Assembly: GCF_012034935.1 (NCBI RefSeq)
Contig: NZ_JAATEN010000019.1
Span: 1 to 64,000, forward strand
Length of the DNA stretch: 64,000 nucleotides
Direction of reading: 5' to 3'
DNA from: Streptomyces zingiberis
GTDB taxonomy: Bacteria; Actinomycetota; Actinomycetes; Streptomycetales; Streptomycetaceae
Part shown: piece after piece, positions 56,057 through 64,000 of the stretch
Layout: the number at the start of each line of letters is the position of its first letter
Position numbering within the stretch: position 1 is the stretch's first letter
Made by a program: the position numbers and the translations under genes
Notes under the pieces: model-generated
Databases searched by the model: none
The model's input: the letters and a program-made list of their open reading frames with translations, nothing else
What the model was told of the DNA's origin: nothing

Positions 56057-57009
56057 CCGACGCGCTCGACATCACCTGGCGGCTGCTCGCCGTCTTCGTG
56101 GCCTTTCTGCTGCTGCCGCTGATCGTGGGCCAGGCCGAGCACAAGGTCATGGCCCATATGCAGGGCCGGCTCGGCCCGATGTCGGCGGGCGGGTTCCACG
56201 GCTGGGCCCAGCTCGTCGCGGACGGTGTGAAGTTCGCGCAGAAGGAGGACATCGTTCCGGCGGGCGCCGACCGGCGCGTCTTCCGGATCGCCCCGGCCGT
56301 CGCGCTGCTGCCCTATCTGCTGGTGCTGGTCGCGATCCCGGTCGGCCCGGGGGACGCCGTCGGCCGGCCGCTGGACGCGGGCCTCTTCTACGTCCTGGCC
56401 ATGATGGGCGTCGGCGTGCTGGGCTCGCTCATGGGCGGCTGGGCCTCGGCGAACAAGTATTCGCTGCTCGGCGGGGTCCGGACGGCCGCCCAGCTGCTGG
56501 CGTACGAGCTGCCGATGCTGCTGTCCGCCGCGTCCGTGGCGATGGCCGCCGGGACGGTGTCGCTCGTCGGCATCCTCGACGGTTTCCAGTGGTGGTGGGT
56601 GCCGTGGCAGATCGCCGGTGCCCTGGTGTTCTTCACCGCCGGGCTGGCCGAGCTGCACCGGCCGCCGTTCGACATGCCCGTCGCCGACTCGGAGATCATC
56701 TTCGGCGCGTACACCGAGTACACCGGGTTGCGCTTCGCGCTGTTCCTGCTGGCCGAGTACGCGGGCATCGTGGTCCTCTGCGCGCTGACGGCGGTGCTCT
56801 TCCTCGGCGGCTGGCACGGGCCGGTCGGCTCCGGCTGGTTCTGGACGCTGCTGAAGACGGCGCTGCTGGCCTTCGTCGTCATCTGGCTGCGGGTGAGCTT
56901 CCCGCGGCTGCGCGAGGACCAGCTCCAGAAGTTCGCCTGGACCGTGCTGGTCCCGCTCGCGCTCGCGCAGATCGCGCTCACCGGTGTCGTCAAGGTGGTG
57001 GTGTCCTGA
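56053..57009 (+). CDS. nuoH2: Complex I-like subunit H, second operon
   Basis: The 318-residue protein is a NuoH with about 8 helices. The conserved segments AEHKVMAHMQGRLGPM, GGVRTAAQLLAYELPM and AELHRPPFDMPVADSEIIFG are intact, including the acidic residues of the quinone-end channel. It lacks the long tail of the first NuoH. Its stop shares one base with the nuoI2 start (TGATG). Confidence 0.94.
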   Translation: MTDALDITWRLLAVFVAFLLLPLIVGQAEHKVMAHMQGRLGPMSAGGFHGWAQLVADGVKFAQKEDIVPAGADRRVFRIAPAVALLPYLLVLVAIPVGPGDAVGRPLDAGLFYVLAMMGVGVLGSLMGGWASANKYSLLGGVRTAAQLLAYELPMLLSAASVAMAAGTVSLVGILDGFQWWWVPWQIAGALVFFTAGLAELHRPPFDMPVADSEIIFGAYTEYTGLRFALFLLAEYAGIVVLCALTAVLFLGGWHGPVGSGWFWTLLKTALLAFVVIWLRVSFPRLREDQLQKFAWTVLVPLALAQIALTGVVKVVVS

Positions 57010-57659
57010 TGTCCCCCGTGCCCGGCAGCGGCCTCGCCAAGGGGCTGGCCGTGACGTTGCGGACGATGACGCGGCGCGCGCACACCGCGCGCTACCCCGA
57101 CGCGCAGCCCGAACTGCCGCCCCGTTCGCGCGGCGTGATCGGGCTGTTCGAGGAGAACTGCACGGTCTGCATGTTGTGCGCCCGCGAGTGCCCCGACTGG
57201 TGCATCTACATCGACTCGCACAAGGAGACCGTCCCCCCGGCCGCCCCGGGCGGGCGCGAGCGCAGCCGCAACGTGCTCGACCGGTTCGCCATCGACTTCG
57301 CGCTCTGCATGTACTGCGGCATCTGCATCGAGGTCTGCCCGTTCGACGCGCTGTTCTGGTCCCCGGAGTTCGAGTACGCGGAGACGGACATCCACGAACT
57401 CACCCATGAGCGGGACCGGCTCCGCGAGTGGATGTGGACGGTGCCCGAGCCGCCCGCGCTCGACCCGGCGGCGGAGGAGCCGAAGGAACTGGCGGCGGCC
57501 CGGAAGACGGCCGAGAAGATCGCCGCGGCGGAGCGCACGGCCGCCGAGGCGGACGGGACCGCCACGGGCCGCACCACGGGTGCCGGCGACACGCCCTCGC
57601 CCGCGCCCCGGGACGGGACCGGCCGGGGGACGGCCGAGCGACGGGAGGGCGGCGCATGA
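57009..57659 (+). CDS. nuoI2: Complex I-like subunit I, second operon
   Basis: The 216-residue protein keeps both 4Fe-4S motifs, CTVCMLCARECP (near residue 52) and CMYCGICIEVCP (near 105), so its electron wire is intact. An Ala/Glu-rich tail of about 65 residues follows. In a complex without NuoG, this subunit would be the first exposed Fe-S protein and the likely docking point for a ferredoxin; this is inference from ferredoxin-linked complex I relatives. It overlaps nuoJ2 by 4 bases. Confidence 0.93.
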   Translation: MSPVPGSGLAKGLAVTLRTMTRRAHTARYPDAQPELPPRSRGVIGLFEENCTVCMLCARECPDWCIYIDSHKETVPPAAPGGRERSRNVLDRFAIDFALCMYCGICIEVCPFDALFWSPEFEYAETDIHELTHERDRLREWMWTVPEPPALDPAAEEPKELAAARKTAEKIAAAERTAAEADGTATGRTTGAGDTPSPAPRDGTGRGTAERREGGA

Positions 57660-58405
57660 CGGCGACCGGTCCGGTGCCGCTCGCCACCGAGCTGCTGAGC
57701 GCCGGGGCGCACGCCGCCGGGGCCCAGGCGCCGACGGCGGGCGCGAACGCGATGCGTACCCACGCGGTGACCCTGGCGGCCGAGGCCGGCGGGCGGGGCT
57801 TCCTCTCCCCCACGGGGGTGGAGATCGCCTTCCTGCTGGTGGGTCTGGTCACCCTCGGGGCGGCGATCGTCACCGTCACCACCCGGCAGCTGGTGCACGC
57901 CGCGCTCTGGCTGGTGGTGGCGCTCGGCGGGCTCGCCGTGGAGTACCTGCTGCTGACGGCCGAGTTCATCGCCTGGGTGCAGGTGCTGATCTACGTGGGT
58001 TCGGTGGTGGTGCTGCTCCTCTTCGGGCTGATGCTGACCAAGGCCCCCATCGGGCGCTCCCCGGACGCGGACTCGGGCAACCGGCCGGCCGCGCTCGCGG
58101 TCGCGGTCACCGCGGCCGTGACCCTCGTCTGGGTGGTCGTCGACGCCTTCCGCACCACCTGGATCGACCTGGACGAAGCCGGGCGGGGCTCCACCGCCGC
58201 CACCGGCCGGATGCTTTTCCAGCACTGGGTCCTGCCGTTCGAGGCGCTCTCCCTGCTGCTGCTCTCGGCGCTGGTCGGAGCGATCGTCCTCGCGCGCCGC
58301 GACGGGAACGGCACCCGGGGCCGTGACGGCGGCAGGGGCCGTGACGACGGCGGGAACGCCGACCGGGACAGCGGCCGGGACGGCGTCACGGAGGAACAGC
58401 GCTGA
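57656..58405 (+). CDS. nuoJ2: Complex I-like subunit J, second operon
   Basis: The 249-residue protein has an N-terminal extension of about 45 residues, five helices (VEIAFLLVGLVTLGAAIVTV, VQVLIYVGSVVVLLLFGLML) and a charged Gly/Arg/Asp-rich tail. The helix with the conserved YVG-type pi-bulge region is present. The ATG at 57656 overlaps the nuoI2 stop. Confidence 0.92.
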   Translation: MTATGPVPLATELLSAGAHAAGAQAPTAGANAMRTHAVTLAAEAGGRGFLSPTGVEIAFLLVGLVTLGAAIVTVTTRQLVHAALWLVVALGGLAVEYLLLTAEFIAWVQVLIYVGSVVVLLLFGLMLTKAPIGRSPDADSGNRPAALAVAVTAAVTLVWVVVDAFRTTWIDLDEAGRGSTAATGRMLFQHWVLPFEALSLLLLSALVGAIVLARRDGNGTRGRDGGRGRDDGGNADRDSGRDGVTEEQR

Positions 58406-58818
58406 TGCATCTCGCCTACCCCGCCGTGCTGGCCGCGCTGCTGTTCTGCACCGGCCTCTACGGTGTCCTCGCCCGGCGCAACGCCATCCTCGTCCTGATG
58501 TCCGTCGAGCTGATGCTCAACGCCGTCAACCTCAACCTCGTCGCGTTCGACGTCTGGCTCCGCGACACCCTCCACGCCGGACAGGCGCTGACCCTCTTCG
58601 TCATCACCGTCGCCGCCGCCGAGATCGGCATCGGACTCGCCATCGTGCTCCTGGTGTTCCGCCGGCGCGGCGACTCCGGGATCGACCGCCTCCGGGACAC
58701 CGCCGAACCCCCGGACCCGCGCCCCGGCGGCGCGCCGGACGGTGCCGGCACCCCGGCGGACGAGCCCCGGCACGGCGGCCCGCGGACACCGGTACGGAAG
58801 GCGGGAACCACCGCGTGA
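58405..58818 (+). CDS. nuoK2: Complex I-like subunit K, second operon
   Basis: The 137-residue protein is a NuoK with both membrane glutamates (VLMSVELMLNAVNLN and AAAEIGIGLAIVLL). A hydrophilic tail of about 38 residues distinguishes it from the 99-residue first copy. TGATG overlap with nuoJ2 and GTGA overlap with nuoL2. Confidence 0.94.
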   Translation: MHLAYPAVLAALLFCTGLYGVLARRNAILVLMSVELMLNAVNLNLVAFDVWLRDTLHAGQALTLFVITVAAAEIGIGLAIVLLVFRRRGDSGIDRLRDTAEPPDPRPGGAPDGAGTPADEPRHGGPRTPVRKAGTTA

Positions 58819-60992
58819 CCACCACGACCCTCGCCGTCCTCGTCCCCCTGCTGCCGTTCCTCGGCGCCGTCGCGATCCTGCTCGTGGGGCGGCGGGCCCC
58901 CGGGTTCGTCCAGCCGCTCGCCGTGCTGCCGGTGCTGGCCTCGGCGGCGCTGGCCGTCCTCGTCGCCGTGTCGCAGGGCGGCGGGGAGACCCTGAGCCCG
59001 GGCACGCGGCTCACCCCCACCGGCTCCGTGCCGATCGACCTCGCCTTCTACCTCGACGGATTCGCGGTGCTGGTCGCCGTGGCCGTCGCGGTGGTCGCCA
59101 CCGGCGTGCAGCTCTACTCCACCGGGTATCTGCGCGACGACCCGCGGTACCCCTCCTACGCCGCGCTCGTCTCCCTCTTCACCGCCGCGATGCTGCTGGT
59201 CGTCTACTCCGGTGATCTGATGGTGCTGCTGGTCGGCTGGGAGGTCATGGGGGTCTGCTCCTACTTCCTCGTCGGCCACTACTGGGAGACGGCCGCCGCC
59301 CGGTCCGCCTCCCTCAAGGCGTTCCTCGTCACCAAGGCCGGTGACGTCCCCTTCCTGATCGGGCTGTTCGTGCTCGCCGGGGAGGCCGGCACCTTCCGGA
59401 TCAACGGCATCCTGACGGCCGCCTCTTCCGGGGACGGCCTCGCCCACCCGACGGTGACCGCGCTGCTGCTGCTCGCCGGGGTGGCCGGCAAGTCCGCCCA
59501 GTTCCCGCTCCACACCTGGCTGCCCAGCGCCATGGCCGGTCCCACGCCGGTGTCCGCGCTGATCCACGCCGCGACGATGGTCGCCGCAGGTGTCTACTTC
59601 GTGGCCCGGCTGCTGCCCGTCTTCACCGCCTCCGCCGCCGCGCTGGCCGTGCTCGCCGTCATGGCCGCCGTCACCATGGCCGGCTCCGCGCTGGCGGCGC
59701 TGGCCCAGGACGACATCAAGCGCGTACTGGCCTACTCCACCCTCGGCCAGCTCGGCTACATGACCGGCGCGCTGGCCCTCGGCGAACGCGGCGCCGCCGT
59801 CTTCCACCTCCTCACCCACGGCGCCTTCAAGGCGCTCCTCTTCCTCGGCGCGGGCGTGCTGATCCATGTCGCCGGGACCAACTCGCTCGCCGCGATGTCC
59901 CGGATGCCGGAGCTGCGCCGCCGCGCCCCGGACGCCTACTGGACCATGACGGTCGCCCTGCTGGCCCTCGCCGCCATGCCGCCGTTCAGCGGCTTCTTCT
60001 CCAAGGAGGCCGTCCTGGGCGCGGCCGAACACGCCGCTCTCGGCCGGGCCGAGGGCGTCCCGGCCGCCGTCGGCTGGACCGTCCTCGCCGCCGGCCTGCT
60101 CACCGCCCTCCTCACCGCCGCGTACGCGACCCGCCTCTGGCTCCTCATGGGCGTCCCCGGCGCCCCGCCGGCGACCGGAAGCCCCGCTGTCGACGGCACC
60201 CCGGCGACCGGCACCCCGGCGGCGGCAGGCGGCCCGGACACCCCCGCGCCGGTGGCCGGCGCCCGCACGGGGAGCGGCGCACCCGGGACCCCGGACGCCG
60301 CCGCGCCGGTGGCGGCCGGCCTCGCCCCGGACGCGCCGCACCCCACCGCTCCCGTGCCGGTGGTCATGAACGCCGTGCTCTGGGTCCTGTTCCTGCCCGC
60401 CGCCGGGCTCGGCGCCACCGTCGGATGGCTGCCCGGCTGGTTCGACGGCACCTCGCTCGCCCCGACCCTCGTCACCTCCGTCCTCGGGACCGGTCTGGCC
60501 CTCGTCGGCATCCTGCTCACCTACGCCACCTGGCGGCACACCACCGCCCTGGCCCGCACGGCCCCGCCCGTGCCGGTGGCCGCCGTCCCCGCGCACCCCG
60601 GCGCGGAGGAGCCGGCCCGCTCCGAGGCCGAAGCCATCGCCACCCACGAGCCGGCCTACGGCTCCGTCGCCGCCGCGGCGGATCCGGCCGATCCGGGCCG
60701 CCTCCTCCTCGGCAGGCTCCACCGCCACGCCGCCGCGGGCTTCCACGCGGACCGGCTCTGGGCCGCGCTGGCCGTCCGCCCCACGCTCGCCGCGGCCGCC
60801 CTGGTCCGCCGCGCCGACCGGGACGTCGTCGAGCGCGCCGTGCGGGCCGTCGCCGCCGTGCCGGGGCTGCTGGGCGCGCTGGTCCGCCGGGCCCAGACCG
60901 GCAACGCCCAGACCTACCTGGCCGCCCTGCTCGCCGGCTCCGTCCTGCTGGCGGCGGCCGCCGTCCTCCTCGCCACCGGAACCGGAGCGTGA
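58815..60992 (+). CDS. nuoL2: Complex I-like antiporter subunit L, second operon
   Basis: The 725-residue protein is a NuoL with the pump glutamate in VGWEVMGVCSYFLVGHYW and the lysine in GKSAQFPLHTWLPSAMAGPTP. It is about 80 residues longer than the first NuoL. The extra length is an Ala/Pro/Thr-rich insertion near residues 450-515 between two helices and another near 575-625. The GTG overlaps the nuoK2 stop. Proton pumping residues are conserved, so it is probably functional. Confidence 0.93.
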   Translation: MTTTTLAVLVPLLPFLGAVAILLVGRRAPGFVQPLAVLPVLASAALAVLVAVSQGGGETLSPGTRLTPTGSVPIDLAFYLDGFAVLVAVAVAVVATGVQLYSTGYLRDDPRYPSYAALVSLFTAAMLLVVYSGDLMVLLVGWEVMGVCSYFLVGHYWETAAARSASLKAFLVTKAGDVPFLIGLFVLAGEAGTFRINGILTAASSGDGLAHPTVTALLLLAGVAGKSAQFPLHTWLPSAMAGPTPVSALIHAATMVAAGVYFVARLLPVFTASAAALAVLAVMAAVTMAGSALAALAQDDIKRVLAYSTLGQLGYMTGALALGERGAAVFHLLTHGAFKALLFLGAGVLIHVAGTNSLAAMSRMPELRRRAPDAYWTMTVALLALAAMPPFSGFFSKEAVLGAAEHAALGRAEGVPAAVGWTVLAAGLLTALLTAAYATRLWLLMGVPGAPPATGSPAVDGTPATGTPAAAGGPDTPAPVAGARTGSGAPGTPDAAAPVAAGLAPDAPHPTAPVPVVMNAVLWVLFLPAAGLGATVGWLPGWFDGTSLAPTLVTSVLGTGLALVGILLTYATWRHTTALARTAPPVPVAAVPAHPGAEEPARSEAEAIATHEPAYGSVAAAADPADPGRLLLGRLHRHAAAGFHADRLWAALAVRPTLAAAALVRRADRDVVERAVRAVAAVPGLLGALVRRAQTGNAQTYLAALLAGSVLLAAAAVLLATGTGA

Positions 60993-62935
60993 CCGTGACC
61001 GGCCTGACCACGGGCACCGTGCTGCCGTACCTCCTCCTCGCGGTCGTCGCCGTCCCCTTCCTCGGCTCCGTCACCGCCCTGCTGCCCGCGCCGCCCGGAC
61101 TGCGGGGCCGCGGGCCCGACCAGGCCGTGCTCCGGCACGGCGTGACCGTCACCGGCGCCGTCCTGCTGCTCTCCGTCGCGCTGGCGGCCGGCTTCGACCG
61201 GGGCGACCCGGCCCGGATGCAGGCCACCACCGACGTCCCCTGGATCCCCGCCCTCGGCACCCGCTTCCACCTGGGCGTCGACGGGGTCTCGCTCCCCCTT
61301 CTCGTGCTGACCGCGCTCCTCACCTTCCTCTGCGCGGTGCACGCCTATTTCCGCGGCCCGAAGGGCACCTCCGCCCGCGGCTTCGTGGCGCTGCTGCTGC
61401 TCCTGGAGGGCGGCACCCTCGCCACCTTCGCCGTCCTCGACCTGCTCCTGTTCTTCCTGGCGTTCGAGACAGTCCTCATCCCGATGTACTTCCTCATCGC
61501 CCGCTGGGGTGGCGCGGGCCGTGAGCGGGCGGCCTGGAAGTTCATCCTCTACACGCTGCTCGGCTCCGTCGTGATGCTGCTGGGCCTCCTTCTCCTCGGG
61601 CTGCGGGGCGGCACCTTCGACATGGTGGCACTCGCCACCGACAGTCCGTCCCCGATCGGTCACGGAACGCAACTGCTGGCCGTGCTCGCCATCGGCGCCG
61701 GCCTCGCCGTGAAGACCCCGATGTGGCCGCTGCACAGCTGGCTCCCCGACGCCCACACCGCCGCCCCCACCACGGGCTCGGTGCTCCTCGCCGGGGTGCT
61801 GCTGAAGATGGGCACCTACGGCTTCGTCCGCATCCTGCTGCCGATCGCCCCCGACGGGATGCGGACCGTCGCCCCCTACCTGGGCGCCCTCGCCGTCGCG
61901 GGGATCGTCTACGGCTCGCTCGCCTGCCTCGGCCTCGCCCTGCCACCGTCCGCCTCGCCGCGGTCCGCGTCCCCGGCGGGCGCGGGGGAGGGCCCCGGCG
62001 GAGGCGGTGGCGGCGGTGACGGCGGCCGGTTCGGCGGCGGGGACCTCAAGCGGCTCATCGCCTACTCCTCCGTGGGCCACATGGGCTTCGTGCTGCTCGG
62101 CATCGCGAGCCTCACCCCCACCGGGGTCAACGGCGCCCTCTTCGCCAACATCGCCCACGGCCTCATCACCGGCCTGCTCTTCTTCCTCGTCGGCGCGGTC
62201 AAGGAGCGCTACGGCACCGCCGACCTCGACCGGCTCGCGGGGGTGTCCGGCGGCGCGCTCTACGGGCGCGCGCCCCGTCTCGGCGGGCTGTTCGCCTTCG
62301 GCGCCGTCGCCTCCCTGGGCCTCCCCGGTCTCGCCGGGTTCTGGGGCGAGATGCTCGCCCTCTTCGGGGCCTTCCGGCCCGCGGACGGGCTCAACCGCCC
62401 CCTCTTCCTGGTGTTCACGGCGGTCGGCGCGGCCGGCACGCTGCTCACCGCCGCGTATCTGCTGGTGGTCGTCCGCCGCGTCTGCATGGGCGACCGCGAA
62501 CCGGGCCACTCGGACGGAGCCGTCCCGGCCGCCCCCGCGGACGTGGACGCGTCCGTGGACACGGACGGCTCGGACGGCTCGCCCGGTGCTTCCGCCGCCT
62601 CCGCCGAGGGCATGGGTGCCCGGGAGGGCGCCCAGGCCGGCGGCCGCGCGGGCCCCCACGCGGCCGCGCACACCGCCCCGGCAGCCGGCAGCGGCCCGGC
62701 CGCCACCGCCCCGGTCACCGCCACCCCGGCCGGCACCGCCCCGGCGACCGCCACCCCCGCCGCGTCCGCCTCCCGCGGAGCCGCCCCGCCCGTCTTCGCC
62801 GACGTCCGGGGCCACGAGTTCGCCGCCTGGACCCCGCTCGTCGTCCTCACCGTCCTCGCCGGCCTCTGGCCCGCCGTCCTCCTCGGCCTGACCGACCCGG
62901 CCGTGCAGGCCCTGCTGACCGGAGGCAGCCGATGA
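60989..62935 (+). CDS. nuoM2: Complex I-like antiporter subunit M, second operon
   Basis: The 648-residue protein is a NuoM with the glutamate in AFETVLIPMYFLIARW and the lysine in VKTPMWPLHSWLPDAHTAAPT. It is about 100 residues longer than the first copy because of a Gly-rich loop near residues 325-345 and an Ala/Thr/Pro-rich insertion near 505-605. The GTG at 60989 overlaps the nuoL2 stop (GTGA). Confidence 0.93.
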   Translation: MTVTGLTTGTVLPYLLLAVVAVPFLGSVTALLPAPPGLRGRGPDQAVLRHGVTVTGAVLLLSVALAAGFDRGDPARMQATTDVPWIPALGTRFHLGVDGVSLPLLVLTALLTFLCAVHAYFRGPKGTSARGFVALLLLLEGGTLATFAVLDLLLFFLAFETVLIPMYFLIARWGGAGRERAAWKFILYTLLGSVVMLLGLLLLGLRGGTFDMVALATDSPSPIGHGTQLLAVLAIGAGLAVKTPMWPLHSWLPDAHTAAPTTGSVLLAGVLLKMGTYGFVRILLPIAPDGMRTVAPYLGALAVAGIVYGSLACLGLALPPSASPRSASPAGAGEGPGGGGGGGDGGRFGGGDLKRLIAYSSVGHMGFVLLGIASLTPTGVNGALFANIAHGLITGLLFFLVGAVKERYGTADLDRLAGVSGGALYGRAPRLGGLFAFGAVASLGLPGLAGFWGEMLALFGAFRPADGLNRPLFLVFTAVGAAGTLLTAAYLLVVVRRVCMGDREPGHSDGAVPAAPADVDASVDTDGSDGSPGASAASAEGMGAREGAQAGGRAGPHAAAHTAPAAGSGPAATAPVTATPAGTAPATATPAASASRGAAPPVFADVRGHEFAAWTPLVVLTVLAGLWPAVLLGLTDPAVQALLTGGSR

Positions 62936-64000
62936 CCTCCCTCGTCCAGTCCGTCGACTGGCTCGCCCTCGCCCCGCCCGCCCTCGCCGCCGGGGCCGCC
63001 CTGGTGGTCCTGGTCGCCGATCTCTTCCTGCCGGAGCGGCGTAAGCCGCTGCTGGGCGTCCTCGCCACCGCCGGGCTCCTGCTCGCCGGGCTCGCCCTGC
63101 TGCCGCTGCTCGGCGGCGAGCGGCGCACCTTCTGTCTCACCACCGATCCGGACACGTGCAGCTACGTGGCCGACCCGTTCGCGCTGGCGTTCCAGTTCCT
63201 GGTGCTCGGCGGCGCCCTGCTGACGGCGCTGATCTCCCTGCACACCGTCCGGGACCGGCAGGTCCCCGCCGGGGAGTACTGGTTCCTGCTGCTCGCGTCC
63301 GCCGCCGGGGCCGCCCTGCTGCCCGCCTCCCGCGATCTGGCGACCCTGGTGATCGCCCTGGAGGTCGCCTCGCTGCCGGTCTTCGCGCTGGTCGGCCTAG
63401 TGCGCGACAGCAGGCTGTCGGGCGAGTCCGCGCTGAAGTTCTTCCTGTCCTCGGTGACCGCCACGGCCGTCATGCTGCTCGGCGTGAGCTTCGTCTACGC
63501 GGTCACCGGTGCGCTGCACCTGCCGCGCGTCGCGGACGGGCTCGCGGACGTGCCCCCCGGCCTCGCCACCCTCGCCACCGCGGGCGTCGCACTGACCCTG
63601 GTCGGTTTCGCCTTCAAGGCGGCCGCCGCGCCCTTCCACTTCTGGGTGCCGGACACCTACATCGGCGCGCCCGTGCCCGTCGCCGGCTATCTGTCGGTGG
63701 TCGGCAAGGCGGCGGGGCTCGCCGGGCTGATCCTGGTGGCGGTCGTGGCCTTCCCCTCGCACGCGGAGGTCTGGGGACCCGTCGTCGCCGTGCTCGCCGC
63801 CCTGACGATGACCGCCGGTAACGCGGCGGCGCTCCGCCAGCGGCCGGACCGCGCGCACGGCGCCGTACGGCTGCTGGCCTGGTCCTCCGTGGGGCAGGCC
63901 GGCTATCTGCTGGTGCCGGTCGCCGCCGCCGCGTACACCGGCGCCTCCGGTGGGGCCGTCGGCACCGCCGTCGCCTACGCCCTGATGTACGCCGCCGTCA
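62932..64000 (+). CDS. nuoN2: Complex I-like antiporter subunit N, second operon (truncated by window end)
   Basis: The first 356 residues of a NuoN are visible and the frame stays open to the window end. The glutamate in VIALEVASLPVFALVG and the lysine in FKAAAAPFHFWVPDTYIGAPVP are present. The ATG overlaps the nuoM2 stop by 4 bases. What follows, including whether nuoD-G genes lie further on, is outside the window. Confidence 0.93.
   Translation, partial: MTSLVQSVDWLALAPPALAAGAALVVLVADLFLPERRKPLLGVLATAGLLLAGLALLPLLGGERRTFCLTTDPDTCSYVADPFALAFQFLVLGGALLTALISLHTVRDRQVPAGEYWFLLLASAAGAALLPASRDLATLVIALEVASLPVFALVGLVRDSRLSGESALKFFLSSVTATAVMLLGVSFVYAVTGALHLPRVADGLADVPPGLATLATAGVALTLVGFAFKAAAAPFHFWVPDTYIGAPVPVAGYLSVVGKAAGLAGLILVAVVAFPSHAEVWGPVVAVLAALTMTAGNAAALRQRPDRAHGAVRLLAWSSVGQAGYLLVPVAAAAYTGASGGAVGTAVAYALMYAAV

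Overview
This is high-GC actinobacterial chromosome, almost certainly Streptomyces or a close relative. The evidence is GTG/ATG starts with GGAGG-type ribosome binding sites, strong G/C bias at third codon positions, futalosine-pathway menaquinone genes, DUF4232 and DUF6153-like proteins, and Rex-type control of complex I. From memory, the gene order resembles two S. coelicolor segments, around SCO4503-4506 and SCO4550-4608. No mobile element, CRISPR array, tRNA or rRNA was recognised.

Layout. Positions 1-526 are low-complexity G/C tracts and degenerate repeats, probably partly an assembly or sequencing artefact. Positions 0.5-5.5 kb hold an acyl-CoA ligase, a membrane-anchored XRE regulator, a DUF4232 lipoprotein and a cold-shock protein. 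Positions 6.1-10.8 kb carry the menaquinone block: mqnA, mqnC, a reduced amidohydrolase-like gene, a Uma2 nuclease and menG. Positions 10.9-19.9 kb are accessory: an MFS exporter coupled to a cysteine-synthase-like enzyme, two His-rich DUF6153-like proteins, DoxX, an Lrp regulator, asparaginase, a menaquinone/geranylgeranyl reductase-type flavoprotein and an NlpC/P60 hydrolase. Positions 21.2-37.8 kb are a complete 14-gene nuoA-N operon behind a Rex operator. Positions 38.2-45 kb hold fumarylacetoacetase, a long-chain polyprenyl diphosphate synthase, a LolA-like protein, a frameshifted AlkB gene and a RarD-type permease. Positions 45.4-48.6 kb are korAB (2-oxoacid:ferredoxin oxidoreductase). 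Positions 49.1-53.0 kb are a response regulator with two tandem sensor kinases. Positions 53.4-64 kb are a second nuo operon (A B C H I J K L M N, the last truncated by the window end) that lacks D, E, F and G.

How the genes fit together. The window is dominated by making and using menaquinone: head-group synthesis (MqnA, MqnC), a prenyl side-chain synthase, ring methylation (MenG), a possible side-chain reductase, and two complex I-type proton pumps that reduce the quinone. KorAB produces reduced ferredoxin. The second Nuo complex has lost its NADH module but keeps its Fe-S and proton-channel residues, so a ferredoxin-linked role is the most interesting hypothesis here; it is inference.

Other notable sequence-level features are a 616-bp segment differing at one base between the two sensor kinase genes, a terminator-like hairpin in the cold-shock gene leader, an 80-bp octamer array abutting the doxX ribosome binding site, and recurrent 9-bp degenerate arrays upstream of several genes.
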